Program-made: the position numbers and the translations under genes | In this document: one piece after another, positions 13,601 through 25,685 of the stretch | Numbering within the stretch: the stretch's first letter is position 1 | Layout: each line of letters starts with the position of its first letter | The notes under the pieces: generated by a model | What the model saw: only the letters and a program-made list of their open reading frames with translations | What the model was told of the DNA's origin: nothing | Databases searched by the model: none | DNA from: Pyrus communis | Lineage: Eukaryota > Streptophyta > Magnoliopsida > Rosales > Rosaceae | Direction: 5' to 3' | NCBI RefSeq assembly: GCF_963583255.1 | Contig: NC_084807.1 | Span: forward strand, 4,816,872-4,880,871 | DNA: 64,000 nt

Positions 13601-14495
13601 CTAGCGAGTAGATACATGTAAAATCGCTAGGTAACTAGCAATTATGGTGAAATAAAGTCGCTAATTTCATACCGATCCCCCTCTTTTCAAATGTTTTTCT
13701 TTTTTTTTATTTGTCTTACCATAACTACAAACTATCATATTCATGTTCTTCAAAATATATTTTCCCATGCTAAATCTATTATAATTAATATTTAAACAAT
13801 TGAAATGAATGATTTAAAACCTAAATTTAAAGATATTCTCATATTTTCAACTTTAAAATCAATAAAAAATAGTTTTCGAAAAAAAATTCAATGGAAAAAG
13901 AAAAAGAAAAAAAGGAGGGGTAAAAATGTTACGATCGGTACTTTTCTTCCTATTGTCTCTGATGGGCGTTGCTAGTAAGCTAGCGATCAGATACAAGAAG
14001 GATCGCTAAGTCACTAGCAATTATGGTGAAATAAAGTCGCTAATTTCATACCGATCCCCCTCTTTTCAAATGTTTTTCTTTTTTTTTATTTCTCTTACCA
14101 TAACTACAAACTATCATATTCATGTTCTTCAAAATATATTTTCTCATGCTAAATCTATTATAATTAATATTTAAACAATTGAAATGAATGATTTAAAACC
14201 TAAATTTAAAGATATTCTCATATTTTCAACTTTAAAAATCAATAAAAAATAGTTTTAGAAAAAAAAATTCAATGGAAAAAGAAAAAGAAAAAAAGGAGGG
14301 GTAAAAATGTTACGATCGGTACTTTTCTTCCTATTGTCCTTGGTGGGAGTTGCTAGAAAGCTAGCGATCATATACAAGTAGGATCGCTAGGTAACTAGCA
14401 ATTATGGTGAAATAAAGTCGCTAATTTCATACCGATCCCCTTCTTTTCAAATTTTTTTCTTTTTTTTTATTTCTCTTACCATAACTACAAACTAA
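10682..14495. repeat. Satellite higher-order unit, copy 2 (3,814 bp, 10-mer)
   Basis: Same ten monomer lengths in the same order and the same total as the unit before it. GGACGGG is at 10868, TGTTCC at 11665, and GTCCC at 11371 and 12895, all offset by 3,814. One visible difference is CTTGTGTTCC at 9371 in copy 1 against CTTTTGTTCC in copy 2. A third unit begins at 14496 (GGACGGG at 14682) but breaks off after about one monomer into edge monomers. Confidence 0.93.
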
Positions 14496-16479
14496 TCATA
14501 TTCATGTTCTTCAAAATATATTTTCCCATGCTAAATCTATTATAATTAATATTTAAACAATTGAAATTAACTATTTAAAACCTAAATTTAAAGATATTCT
14601 CATATTTTCAACTTTAAATATCAATAAAAAATAGTTTTCGAAAAAAAATTCAATGGAACAAGAAAAAGAAAAAGAAAAAAAGGACGGGTAAAAATGTTAC
14701 GATCGGTACTTTTCTTCCTATTGTCCCTGATGGGAGTTGCTAGTAAGCTAGCGAGCATATACAAGTAGGATCGCTAGGTCACTAGCAATTATGGTGAAAT
14801 AAAGTCGCTAATTTCATACCGATCCCCCTCTTTTCAAATGTTTTTCTTTTTTTTTATTTGTCTTACCATAACTACAAACTATCATATTCATGTTCTTCAA
14901 AATATATTTTCCCATGCTAAATCTATTATAATTAATATTTAAACAATTGAAATGAATGATTTAAAACCTAAATTTAAAGATATTCTCATATTTTCAACTT
15001 TAAAATCAATAAAAAATAGTTTTCGAAAAAAAATTCAATGGAAAAAGAAAAAGAAAAAAAGGAGGGGTAAAAATGTTACGATCGGTACTTTTCTTCCTAT
15101 TGTCCCTGAAGGGAGTTGCTAGTAAGCTAGCGAGCATATACATGTAGGATCGCTAGGTCACTAGCAATTATGGTGAAATAAAGTCGCTAATTTCATACCG
15201 ATCCCCCTCTTTTCAAATGTTTTTCTTTTTTTTTATTTCTCTTACCATAACTACAAACTATCATATTCATGTTCTTCAAAATATATTTTCTCATGCTAAA
15301 TCTATTATAATTAATATTTAAACAATTGAAATTAATGATTTAAAACCTAAATTTAAAGATATTCTCATATTTTCAACTTTAAAAATCAATAAAAAATAGT
15401 TTTAGAAAAAAAAATTCAATGGAAAAGAAATTCAATGGAAAAAGAAAAAGAAAAAAAGGAGGGGTAAAAATGTAACGATCGGTAATTTTCTTCCTATTGT
15501 CCTTGAAGGGAGTTGCTAGTAAGCTAGCGATCATATAGAATTACGATCACTATCTAACTAGCAATTTAGCTGAAATAAAGTCACTAATTTCATACCGATC
15601 CCCCTCTTTTCAATTTTTTTTTTCTCTTACCATAACTACAAACTATCATATTCATGTTCTTCAAAATATATTTTCCCATGCTAAATCTATTATAATTAAT
15701 ATTTAAACAATTGAAATTAACTATTTAAAACCTAAATTTAAAGATATTCTCATATTTTCAACTTTAAAAATCAATAAAAAATAGTTTCAGGAAAAGAAAT
15801 TCAACGGAAAAAGAAAAAGAAAAAAGGAGGGGTAAAAATGCTACGATCGGTACTTTTATTCCTATCGTCATTGAAGAGAGTTGCTAGTGACATGGCGATT
15901 ATATACAAATTTAATCGCTAGGTAACTAGCAATTGAACTCAAAAAAAAGTCGCTAATTTCATACCGATCCCCCTCTTTTCAAATTTTTTTTTTAATTTTT
16001 TAATTTTTTAATTTCTCTTACCATAACTACAAACTATCATATTATCATATTCATGTTCTTCAAAATATATTTTCCCATGCTAAATCTATTATAATTAATA
16101 TTTAAACAATTGAAATTAACGATTTAAAACCTAAATTTAAAGATATTCTCTTATTTTCAACTTTAAAAATCAATAAAAAATAGTTTTAGGAAAAGAAATT
16201 CAATGGAAAAAGAAAAAGAAAAAAGGAGGGGTAAAAATGTTATGATCGGTACTTTTATTCCTATGGTCCTTGAAGGGAGTTGCTTGTGAGCTAGCGATCA
16301 TTAGAGTATAATCGCTAGTTAACTAGCAATTGTACTGAAATAAAGTCGCTAATTTCATACCGATCCCCCTCTTTTCAAATTTTTTATTTTTTATTTATCT
16401 TTTTATTTATCTTACCATAACTACAAACTATCATATTCATGTTCTTCAAAATATATTTTCCCATGCTAAATCTATTATA

Positions 16480-16799
16480 AGGGAATCGTGGGATGTATAT
16501 TTCGAGGATACTTCCCAATGCATGTGGAACGTTAATTGTCTTTTTTACTGCTAACGTTATATTGACAAAGTACATTCCTGAAAAGGCTCTAAGAGATGAA
16601 CAGGTTTTAAGGGGGATAGAACATGCAATTGAGGTAGATAGCTCACAATGAAAAATAGTGTTACAAACGCATGAAAATAGTGTTGCCACGTGAGGCTCAT
16701 AATATAATTTTGAGGGGTAATGGGTTTGGACATGGCTACCCTAATTTTATTGGGCCGGATACTCAAGCCCACGGGGGGGTGTAAGCATTCAAGACATGG
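16480..16799. other. Unassigned spacer between satellite and LINE remnant
   Basis: Unique sequence starting exactly where the satellite stops. Only short open frames on - are present, with no recognisable protein similarity. It may be the decayed 5' portion of the LINE that follows, but I cannot show that. Confidence 0.4.
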
Positions 16800-18429
16800 T
16801 GGAACAATGTGTCAAGGAGGGGCCCGCTGCACTTGACAGACCCAAATGTGGTGTCATCTCCATCTGGTGGCCTACAAAGTAACCCAATAGTGTAGGGGAT
16901 CTCTAGAGACCCATCCCCGAATCTTGTAATCTTTAATATGGCTATTCCATGGAAGTTAAAGATTACCCAAGGAAAGCCCAATATCTTTGAAACGATGGGC
17001 TTGAAGCGAAGCACTAACAAGAAGTCTTATAAGGGAGTGCAATCTCCCAAGAAGAAAGCCAAAGTTGGGGAAGGCAGCACAATACATGGAAGAACGAGAA
17101 CAGTGGTCTGCAATTGAGAAGGCAATCCTTGCAAAGGAGGACCTGCAAGATGTCCTGGTGACAGAAGAAAGCAATATCTGGGACTACCTTGACGGTATTG
17201 CTGAGGATGAAAGTCAAGAGCTCAGGGAGCGAATGGTAGAGAAATAACCTTGGGGTGGTGGCGGTTAGCCTCAAACAGCTGCAAAATTGATATGATGTAC
17301 TCGTATGGAACTACTGTGGTCTAGGGTTCGACACAGTGGTTCGAGCCCTTCACAGGTTCATACGGAAACATAGACCCTCTGTGGTGTTTTTTTATCTGAA
17401 ACCAAGATGAAAAACCATAGATTACAAGGGGTGAGAAGAAGAATGGGGTATACCCATGGATCGGATGTTCCACCAGTGGGGACGACTGGTGGGTTGAGCC
17501 TCTGGTGGAACAATCCTGTGGAAATTACTATTAAAGTTGCGACTAAGAATTTGATCCATACCATAATACGAGATAATGATCATTGTGATTGGTTTTAAGC
17601 CTCATGGATATATGGCACTTCTTATAGGGCAAAGAATAGGGAGTTCTAGGATTGGCTTAGTGGGATGTTGGAGCCCACTGCTGACCCTTGATTTTGTAGG
17701 GGGGACCTTAATGAGTTCTAATGGGAATTTGAGAAATCGGGCGATAGGGAGGATTTCCACACAAGATCAAGATATCTTCACGAGTTTATGTCTATTATGG
17801 GACTGTTTGACTTGGGTTTTAACAGCCCAAACTTCACCTGGCGAGGCACAAGAAATAATAGCCAGGTGCAGGAACATCTCGATAGGGACCTAGTTAATGG
17901 AAGTTGGCAATTCTGTTGGCCTAACACCTCTGTTGTTTATGGCATTGTGTGTGGCTCGGACCATTGTCTGTTAATCATGAGCACAGAGCTAACTATTCCC
18001 AGAGGAAATAAGCTTTTCAGCTTCGAGGCCTTCTGGCCTCAGGAGGATAGGTGCAAGGAGGCGATTGAGAAAAGTTGGAGTATCAAGGGTGGTCTAAGTG
18101 AGGTGGACCGTTGGCTAAGGTGCATTAATTCTTGCAAAGGGAATCTTCTAAACTGAAGTATATCTCGTTTCAAGGGAAGCCAACAGGAGATTGGGACTCT
18201 TAGCCGCCATCTGGAACAATTGCAGTGTAGATAGGAAGATAATGAATAGGAGATTAAAGGTGTCACTGCTTGGCTAGATAAATTGGAGGAAATAGACGAG
18301 AAGTTCTAGCATCAACGATCCCATATCAAATGGCTGCAAGTGGGCTATTCGAACTCCCGCTTCTTTCACCAAAGTATTATCCAACATCGCTGCTTCAATA
18401 AGATTGAGAAAATGCAGGATACGCATGGC
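16800..18429 (+). pseudogene. Decayed L1-type LINE: ORF1 tail and endonuclease domain
   Basis: The + strand carries recognisable plant L1-type LINE sequence broken by stops and frameshifts. An acidic ORF1-like tail ends at 17247. From 17306 an exonuclease-endonuclease-phosphatase (APE-type) endonuclease begins with WNYCGLGFDT. It then shifts frame at a T-run just before the ETKM segment (catalytic Glu region, about 17400) and continues with the GGLSLWW segment near 17490. Later segments include MGLFDLGFNSPNFTWRGT (from 17791), a QEHLDRDLVN segment and GSDHCLLIM (to about 17980). The endonuclease-to-RT linker FFHQSIIQHR lies near 18360. No reverse transcriptase follows: the LINE stops abruptly near 18429 where copia sequence of the opposite strand begins. 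It is a dead copy. Confidence 0.85.
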
Positions 18430-20594
18430 ATTAAACTCATTTTGCATAGCTACTCTCCATTCACTATACTTGGAAGCTTAAGTATAAGTAGTGGGAATAT
18501 AATCAACACTAGATGGCAAAGGATGCTTAGTGGCAGAGAAAGCTTTATGTTGGAAAATACCATTTTTGGACCTTGTAATCATTGGATGAATATTGGTGGC
18601 TGTTGCAGAAGAATGATGGTCAACATAAGCAATATAAGGTAATTGATTAGAAGGTTGAGATGATGAGGTTGAGGTAACAGGTTGAGTAACAGTTGGTAGA
18701 GATGAGTCAATGATTAAAGATGATGGTTAAGAAATAGGAAAGTGAAGATCAATGAGAGAGGGAACAAGGGCAAAGGCAGGAAAAGGATATGGAAGATGAA
18801 CTTGGTGAAAAGGAAAATAGCTCTCATTAAACACAACAAGCCTAGAGATATATACTCTATCTGTGAGAAGATCTAAGCATCTATATCCCTTGTGTTGCAT
18901 GCTATATCCAAGAAAAACACATTCCTTACTTTTACCATCCAACTTAGAGGAAACATAAGGTTTTAACCAAGGGAAGCAACTACAACCAAAGACCTTAAGC
19001 CTTGTATAATCTGGTAAGGTATGAAACAACAACTTCCGCGGATAATTGAGAAGACCAGAAATAGGCAATCGATTAATCAAATAGAGAGTAGTAGATATAG
19101 CTTCAACCCAATATTTTTTAGGAACATGAGATGCTACCAAAAGATTTCAAGCTGTCTCTATTAAATGTATGTGTTTTCTTTCTACACAGCCATTTTGCTC
19201 AGGAGTATGTGGGCAACTAAGCTGATGAGAAATGCCATGCAAACGGAAATGAGCTAGAAATGAAGAACTAACAAATTCACCCCCTGAATCTGAACGGATA
19301 ACCTTTATTTTATTTCCAACAACATTTTCTGAAGTTTACAAGTGTAGAGTAAACCTCAGACTTTTCTTTCAAAGGAAAAAACCAGTTATATCTAGTATGA
19401 TCATCGACTACTAACAAGTAATAGTAAAAACCACTAACATAAAGCACAGGAGCCCAAACATCATAACGAAAGAGTGCCAAGCTTTGAGATGGATAATTGA
19501 TAGACCTTTACCATCACCGATGTATACTTTTTCTTCACCACTGTAGGTAGTAGGAAAATTGATGGTTGAAATGTCATTGGTAATGTGCGAGGTGGCACCA
19601 GAGTCGATCAACCAAGAGGGAGAGGGCTTTGCAGTGTAGCGTGCACTCATTGCTTGAAGTTTAGCAGAGGGATTCGACCAAAGATCTCTGGATTCATGCG
19701 ATCAAAACAGTCAATAGCTTCATGACTGGGATTGCCACAAATTTGACACGATGCCCAAGGACCAAAAGATGAACCACGAGAGTTGAAATTGTTGTTGTTG
19801 CAAGTGAAGCCACTGGTATATTGATTTCCTCGAGAGATACCTCTAGTTCCACGATTACTATTGTAACGACTGTTCCATCCTCGATTCGAATTGTAGCAAA
19901 AAGAGTTCTGAAGTGGTTGATTCTATATTGCATACGCATGAGGCGATGTGGGAAGAAGAGATGGTTGACCTTGTACAGATAGAGCATGAAAAGGTTCAAC
20001 ATTGCTAGATGAGACAGCTTTCTTTCAACGAGTCATAGAAAGCTCATTGGTGAGTAACAACCCATGCAATTCATCCAAAGAAGTAGAAGATATCCGGAGC
20101 ATGATCTAATCGGTGAAAGAATTAAAATCATCAAGAATACCAGCAAGAGTGATAATAATTAGATCACGATCAGAAATTGAAGCTCCAGCGGCAGTGAGAG
20201 AGTCAGAGATCTCTTTAAGTTCTTGCAGGTAATCAGACATTGATTGTGAACCTTTTTGAATACTCTGAAGTCGCGATCGAAGCTGATGAATGTGTGCATT
20301 AGAAACGCCCCCAAATCGTTGTTCGAGTTTGAGCTAGAGATCGCGAGAAGACAAAACTCCAACAGTAAATGGAATTACTTCCTCAGACAGTGTAGAATTA
20401 AACCAAATCAGGAGGTTTTGATCTTTCTCATACCAAGATTCAAACGTCGGATTCAGAGATCGATCGGGTAGAAGAGGCGCAAGACAAGGTTTTGTGCTAT
20501 CGACAATACCAAGAAGTCGATAATGCCGAAGAATTAGGGCAAAGAGAACTCGCCATGGCAGGTAATTGGATCTCTTAAGCTTGATAGGCACCAT
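18430..20594 (-). pseudogene. Decayed Ty1/copia fragment: gag, protease, integrase, start of RT
   Basis: Read on -, a copia polyprotein starts near 20594 with a gag N-terminus (KLKRSNYLPWRVLFALILRH) and a gag segment of YLQELKEISDSL type near 20220. A CCHC knuckle CQICGNPSHEAIDC lies at about 19703-19744. The aspartic protease motif WLIDSGATSHIT is near 19600. The integrase C-terminal region is at 18727-19140 (LINRLP, then GCSCFPWLKPY, then KECVFLGYS). Just before 18430 is the start of the RT domain (WRVAMQNEFNA). Frameshifts and stops occur throughout. RT proper, RNase H and both LTRs are missing, and I see no Met-tRNA primer site upstream. The 3' truncation coincides with the LINE end at about 18429. 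Confidence 0.88.
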
Positions 20595-20750
20595 GCTGCC
20601 AATGTTTTGGATCGTGAGAAATGTGTAAGATTGAGAAGAATTAGGGGAGAATAAATTAGTTTTGAACTCGTTTACAAGAAGAATACCATTAAATTTAGAC
20701 GTATTTCAACCGTTAAATTGTTTGATAAAGGGGATAGATATTTATTTTAA

Positions 20751-20907
20751 GGAAACTTTAACGAAAAGTTCCCGGTACTGTTCACTTTAACAAAAAATCA
20801 CATTTTTACACTAAAAAGTCAATTATTATACTATTCACTTTACCATTTATTTTGTCTTATCATTAAAACTCAAAGTTTTCAAGCATTTTTTATTAGTTTT
20901 CCTTTAT
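20751..20907 (+). repeat. Short dispersed repeat, copy 1
   Basis: About 157 bp starting GGAAACTTTAACGAAAAGTT and ending TTAGTTTTCCTTT. A second copy in the opposite orientation lies at 50442-50598, with the same blocks (a TACACTAAAAAGTCAA-type block, an ACTATTCACTTTACC-type block, a TTAAAACTCAAAGTTTT block). The ends are loosely complementary (GGAAAC and GTTTTCC), which suggests a small non-autonomous DNA element. I associate this family with Rosaceae genomes, from memory only. Confidence 0.75.
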
Positions 20908-20955
20908 TTGAAATCAAATTAGTTACTTCAATGTTGATTTATTTTAGTAAATGTC

Positions 20956-20964
20956 ATATATATA
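20956..20964 (+). promoter_or_regulatory. Candidate TATA box of the LRK10L kinase gene
   Basis: TATATATAG lies about 70 bp upstream of the ATG at 21035, a usual plant distance for a short 5' leader. There is no other support, and the surrounding sequence is AT-rich. Confidence 0.4.
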
Positions 20965-21034
20965 GTACCATAACTTAATCAAGATTAGAGTTATAGTATC
21001 ATACGTGAATACCATTTCTTTTCTCTGCGCAGAA

Positions 21035-23093
21035 ATGAAGGAAATACTCATCTCTTCCTTTTGCGTATTGTTAATAGCTTTCTCCAAAGTGCTTGGGGAA
21101 ACTCAGAATGGCTGCAAAGAATTGAAGTACGGGGATCAAGGCCCGCCCGTCCGTTTCCCTTTCATCCTCAAAGAGATCACTGTGGCTATCCTGGGTTTGT
21201 TGTGTCATGCAATGAGAAACAAGAGACGGTTCTCGAGCTTCCAATTCCGGCCAAATTCTCTGTCAAAATCATTGATTATAAGTATCAGGAAGTCCATCTA
21301 TACGACTCAGATAATTGCTTGCTGTTAAAAGTTTCAGAAATCCTCAACTTTTCGATCTCTCCTTTCCACTTCTCAGAAGAATTTCAGGACAACCTTGCCT
21401 TATTCAAATGTTCTTTAGGTCTTGAAAGACGACAGCACGTTCACGTTTTAAATGGCCCCTGCCTTACCAGCCCCGGCCATCATGTTTATGTCGTTGATCC
21501 CGACTACAAAATTGATAACCTGCAGTCTTGTACAAAGATACGTAATGTTTTATCAGTTCCATCTTCGGGTGTTCTGAAATGGTCTAAACCACACTGCACA
21601 GAATGTGAAGCGGGGGGAAAGAGGTGTATACTGAAGAACAACGGGAACAAAAGCGAAATTGAATGTGTTAACCTGACAAAAAGTAAGATTAACACTACAT
21701 ATTCTGCTTGACATATATTCTGTTCAAAAGCAAAAGCATTTTTAAAATAATGATTAATATTCTCTGCTGGGGAACAGGATGAACTGAACCACTAGTATTA
21801 ATTATGTGCCAATATTTTCACAATTTCATGACTAACAACATGCTTTTTCAAATTATCCTTTGCAGGTGAAGCAAACAAACTAGTGGCTAGCAGTGAGTCA
21901 CCTAACTGATCTTCTGATTTGTAACATTTCATGTCTAACACATACTGAGGATAGATGCTTAACTTTTGGGATTTCTTTTAGGTGCAACCTTGGGTTCATT
22001 CACCTTCTTCCTACTAGTCGTTGCAGTTTATCAGGTCCATTACTATGATACAAAGGAAAAAGAAAATGAAATTAAGATTAGAAGATTTTTACAAGATTAC
22101 AAAGCTCACAAACCAAGCAGGTATTCCTACGCAGATATTAAGAGGATCACAAACCAATTCCACGACAAGTTAGGCCAAGGAGCCTATGGAACTGTTTTTA
22201 AAGGAAAGCTTTCTTCTGAATGCTTTGTTGCTGTAAAAGTTATCAATAGTTCCAATGGAAATGGGGAAGATTTCGTAAATGAAGTTGGAACGATGGGACG
22301 TATCCACCACGTCAATGTGGTTCGCTTGGTTGGTTTCTGTGCTGATGGATTTAACAGAGCTCTTGTTTATGAGTTCTTCGCCAATGGTTCACTGCATGAT
22401 TTCATTTCATCGGCAGACAATAACAATCGTTTTCTCGGTTGGGACAAGTTGCAAGATATTGCTCTAGCTGTAGCCAAGGGAGTTCAATATCTTCATCAGG
22501 GATGTGATCAACGAATCCTCCATTTCGACATCAAACCTCATAATGTATTGTTAGACGATAATTTCACTCCAAAAATTTCTGATTTTGGTATGGCCAAGTT
22601 CTGTTCTAAGGATCAAAGCATAGTGTCCATGACTACAGCTAGAGGGACAATGGGATACATTGCACCTGAAGTGTTCTCCAGGAACTTTGGAAATGTATCC
22701 TATAAGTCGGACGTCTATAGTTTTGGGATGCTGCTCCTTGAGATGGTAGGGGGAAGGAAGAACATTGATTCAACCTCCGAAAACACAAATGAAATTTACT
22801 GTCCAGAATGGATCTATAATCTTCTAGAAGAAGGAGACGACCTACAAATCCATCTCGGGGAGGAAGGAGATGGTAAAGCTCCAAAGAAACTTGCAATTGT
22901 AGGGCTCTGGTGCATCCAGTGGCACCCAGCGGGTCGTCCTTCCATGAACGAGGTTGTTCAGATGTTGGAAGGAGGAGAAAACTTAACCATGCCTCCCAAT
23001 CCTTTTGCTTCTACAGGTCCTGCACGAACAAATGCAACTGCGCCTGCGAGAAATCTGAACATTCAGTTAGAAGCTATTGCTGAATTAGAGTAA
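21035..23093 (+). CDS. LRK10L: LRK10L-type receptor-like kinase, three exons, frameshift in exon 1
   Basis: Likely plasma-membrane receptor kinase of the wheat Lr10 / PR5K-related group. Exon 1 (21035-21682) gives a signal peptide (MKEILISSFCVLLIAFSKVLG) and a GUB_WAK-type extracellular region with RFPF and DHCGYPGF motifs. Near 21165-21180 the frame changes between RFPF and DHCGYPGF, as expected for one missing base. Exon 2 is 21866-21892 and exon 3 is 21982-23093. Both introns are GT-AG and phase 1, and the joined frame reads SEANKLVASSATLGSF. Exon 3 has one transmembrane segment (GSFTFFLLVVAVYQV), then a complete kinase: glycine loop GQGAYGTVFKG, VAVK lysine, catalytic [16 protein letters not shown] and GRPSM. 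The kinase exon is intact, stop TAA. If the frameshift is real, the receptor product is lost; a sequencing error is equally possible. Confidence 0.85.
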
Positions 23094-23652
23094 CATATCT
23101 ACTTCGATATATAGATAGTTATGTGTGCACACACTTACGTATGTAACTAAGAACTATTGAGAAGTGTAACCATTGTACACCTAATTAAAGTACATTCAAG
23201 GTGTGTGTGTGCCCACGTAAGTACATTCAAGGTGTGTTGGATTGCTTAGTTTTTCACTTGAAACCAATGGCTGGCCAAAATGCATCACTTTTCTACAAAA
23301 CTTCGATGCAAAAATCATTACTCAAGTTTTTACACCACAGTTCTTAACTAGCTTCCATAGACATTGTTGTCATGCTTGCTTAGTTATGATCCTTGAAAGT
23401 TTCTAGGTTCTCAGATCCAATTCAAACTATCCGTTTTGCCAAAATTTTCTTTATTCAATATTTTTAAATGTTGAGAGAGCGATAATTGCGCGACGTGGTG
23501 GATTTGGAATGATGAAATATCAGCGGGAATTGGTTGTTTTTTTTTTTTTTTAACGCAATAATTCACTTTAGAATGAGTTATGGGCACGATTGTTTGGGTT
23601 CTTTAAGGGTGCGTTTGTTTGCACTCGTTAGCCTTCACTAGACTAGACAGGA
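23094..23652. other. Downstream flank of the kinase gene; copy of a locally repeated flank
   Basis: No gene. From about 23225 to 23590 the sequence resembles, in order, 29196-29590 and 30031-30150 plus 31505-31790. Shared landmarks are GAAACCAATGGCTGGC, a TTCTTAACTAGCT / TTCATAACTAGCT segment, a GTTGAGAG segment followed by GGAATGATGAAAT / GGGATGATGAAAT, and a CAATAATTCAC block after a homopolymer. This suggests that kinase-gene flanks have been duplicated locally. Confidence 0.6.
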
Positions 23653-24840
23653 TTACAAAGTAAGACTTCTCTCTTTGTCCTAATTGTGTGAAAATTGCAT
23701 CATTCCAACTTAGAACCTGCCACTCTTGTTCCTTAAAGACTTAAAAAGTAAACTGTATGATTTTTCCTCTATTTAAGGTCATGTGTCAATGAGTACCCCA
23801 CCATTTAGACATACCTTTTTCTAATTGTTAGATTTTTTTGCTAATTTTAAATGAATGTCTCACTCCATAACTTCAAGACGTTCTTCAAATCAACGTAACA
23901 CATCAATCAGGATTCCCACATATATAAATAGTTGATTTTTCAAACTTGTTGAAATTTGATTAGTTCAACTTTCTCATCTTTGAAAATTTCTATGGAAGAA
24001 TAATCATCCGGACGCCAAAAAATCAACTTATATTGTATGCGTGTTGACCATTGGATATCCTAGATCCATGAAGTTTCTTGATTCACCAAGCACCCATGCA
24101 CGTCCAACTACATCCCAAACTATTGTGTTTAGATTCATATTGTTTCATCTGACTAACATTCGAAGGATTATATGAGCTCATACATAACAATTTTATCTTA
24201 TATACAGACATATACTAGAGAAACCTAGTTATAGCATGGCTCATACATAAAAGTAACGGTAAATGATATTACATGCATACATCTATATTTTAAAAAACAA
24301 ATGCATTCTACTCTAGCATTTGCGGTTAAAATTTCGTGATAGATGCAACAACAAAATATTCTACCACATCAAGTGAAAAGGACATGTGGTGCAATTTGTT
24401 AGTATTCAAGCAGAATAGCTAGGCCATCATACAGGCCACATAGGTTTATGCAAAGGGCTGATTCCCAAGGATACTCTACACTTTGTAAGAAAACAAATGA
24501 TCTAGTTTTCAAAAAAATGCAGACTTTTCACTATAAACCTATGTTCCGTTTTTACTCTTGAGGTCATCTGTAAGATTAACATAGAACCCAAGAGCCAGCA
24601 ATTCTCTCTCATTCATCTAGAAGAAGCAACCAATTTGAAGTTATCAAAAGCGCTTGGTGAAAGAGCTGCAATCTATCTTTCTTTTTACTATTCTTTTTTT
24701 GGTGATTGAACCCATTCATAAATAAGCAACTAGATGCAGAGAAAAATGTAGCTTTCCCTAATGGACGCGATGTACCTCAATAGTGACATTTTCAAATCAG
24801 ATTGCAGAAAACCTCGATGATAAGTATAGACCTTCTCACT
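23653..24840 (+). repeat. 1.19 kb direct repeat, copy A
   Basis: Begins TTACAAAGTAAGACTTCTC and ends GACCTTCTCACT. It matches 25686-26878 along its whole length with scattered substitutions and very small indels. No LTR-type TG...CA ends, primer site or coding sequence are seen, so this looks like a segmental duplication rather than a retrotransposon pair. Confidence 0.9.
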
Positions 24841-25685
24841 TGTAACCCGATTGTGGTTGCGGGTTACGTTCTTAAAAATATAGTTTGGTTGTAGAATTCA
24901 TACCGCATGTAGAAATATAACTCCTTAAATTAATCAGTTGTTTACAACATATAGGGTTAAAAGTAATCTGCTTTTCCCTTGCTGTTTTTTGTTTGCTTGT
25001 CTCGTATTTTATTTTACTTTTTTACTAGTGTGACGAAATGTATGCCAAAACAACGAGAAATCAAACTATTCTATTTCTATAAAAATACTCAAATATTAAT
25101 GAAACAACTGAAGACTCATATATAACCAAAACATTGCTTTTACACTAAAAGGTATTTGGGTCGATTGAAATGACTTTTTGGCTACATATGATTTTTTTTC
25201 TTCTAAAAACTGATATTTTTAAACTTACGGGTAGATTTTTTGCTATATTTGATAAATACTTGCTTACAAAAATCAACCCATAATTTTAAAAAATATCAAT
25301 TTTTATAAAAATAAAATATCATATGTAGCCAAAAAGTCGTTTCAAATGACACAAATTCCTTTTGTGTGAAATGGTTGTATTTGTTTAAATATGAAAATTT
25401 TCTTTCATCTGTGTTTAAGTTATCTCATACTATGGTGATATTTGGTTGTCCCCCCAAACCTCTTACAACATTAGTTAGACGTTGAAGTGTCATTGAATTG
25501 GTTCAAATCAATATGAATTTATGGGACACATGGAATTACGTAACAGAGGAAATCTTAATCTGGTGTATGACCTCTAGATCGGCCACTTACACAAATCCCC
25601 CTTGTAATTTGTATCACCAAGGCCCACACTCTAGTAGAAAAAAAGTGTGCGGTGTCGTAAGTCATACGCAAGAATTTCTTGTCAC
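24841..25685. other. Spacer between the 1.19 kb direct repeats
   Basis: AT-rich, no supported gene. It contains a small perfect hairpin (GTAACCCG at 24842-24849 and CGGGTTAC at 24860-24867) and the MITE at 25139-25371. Confidence 0.6.
25139..25371. mobile_element. Hairpin MITE (~230 bp)
   Basis: Long terminal inverted repeats. GACTTTTTGGCTACATATGA near 25172 is mirrored by TCATATGTAGCCAAAAAGTC near 25319. The outer TTACACTAAAAGG at the left end is mirrored loosely by CCTTTTGTGTGA at the right. The interior is AT-rich and non-coding. I could not fix a target-site duplication, so the superfamily is open. Confidence 0.75.

Larger units (their letters stand above)
1..16479. repeat. Satellite array, ~380 bp monomer, 43 full copies plus a partial
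   Basis: The same ~380 bp unit repeats head to tail from the left edge to about 16479. Taking TCATATTC as phase marker, units start at 3, 383, 767, 1146, 1525, 1907, 2293, 2670, 3050 and so on to 15646, 16037 and 16431, with spacings of 377-394 bp. Each monomer has an AT-rich half, a purine tract of GAAAAA type ending in GGAGGGG, and a half built as an inverted repeat. The array continues beyond the window on the left. The last copy stops after about 50 bp at non-repeat sequence. Copies in the core are nearly identical within length classes, while the last three (from 15261) are more diverged. No protein-coding gene is supported here. The satellite family name is not known to me. Confidence 0.97.

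Noticed and set aside
1..16479. Array of repeats with spacers, CRISPR-like at first sight
   Set aside because: Units are ~380 bp, contiguous and nearly identical with no unique spacers, and the rest of the window is plant nuclear DNA.
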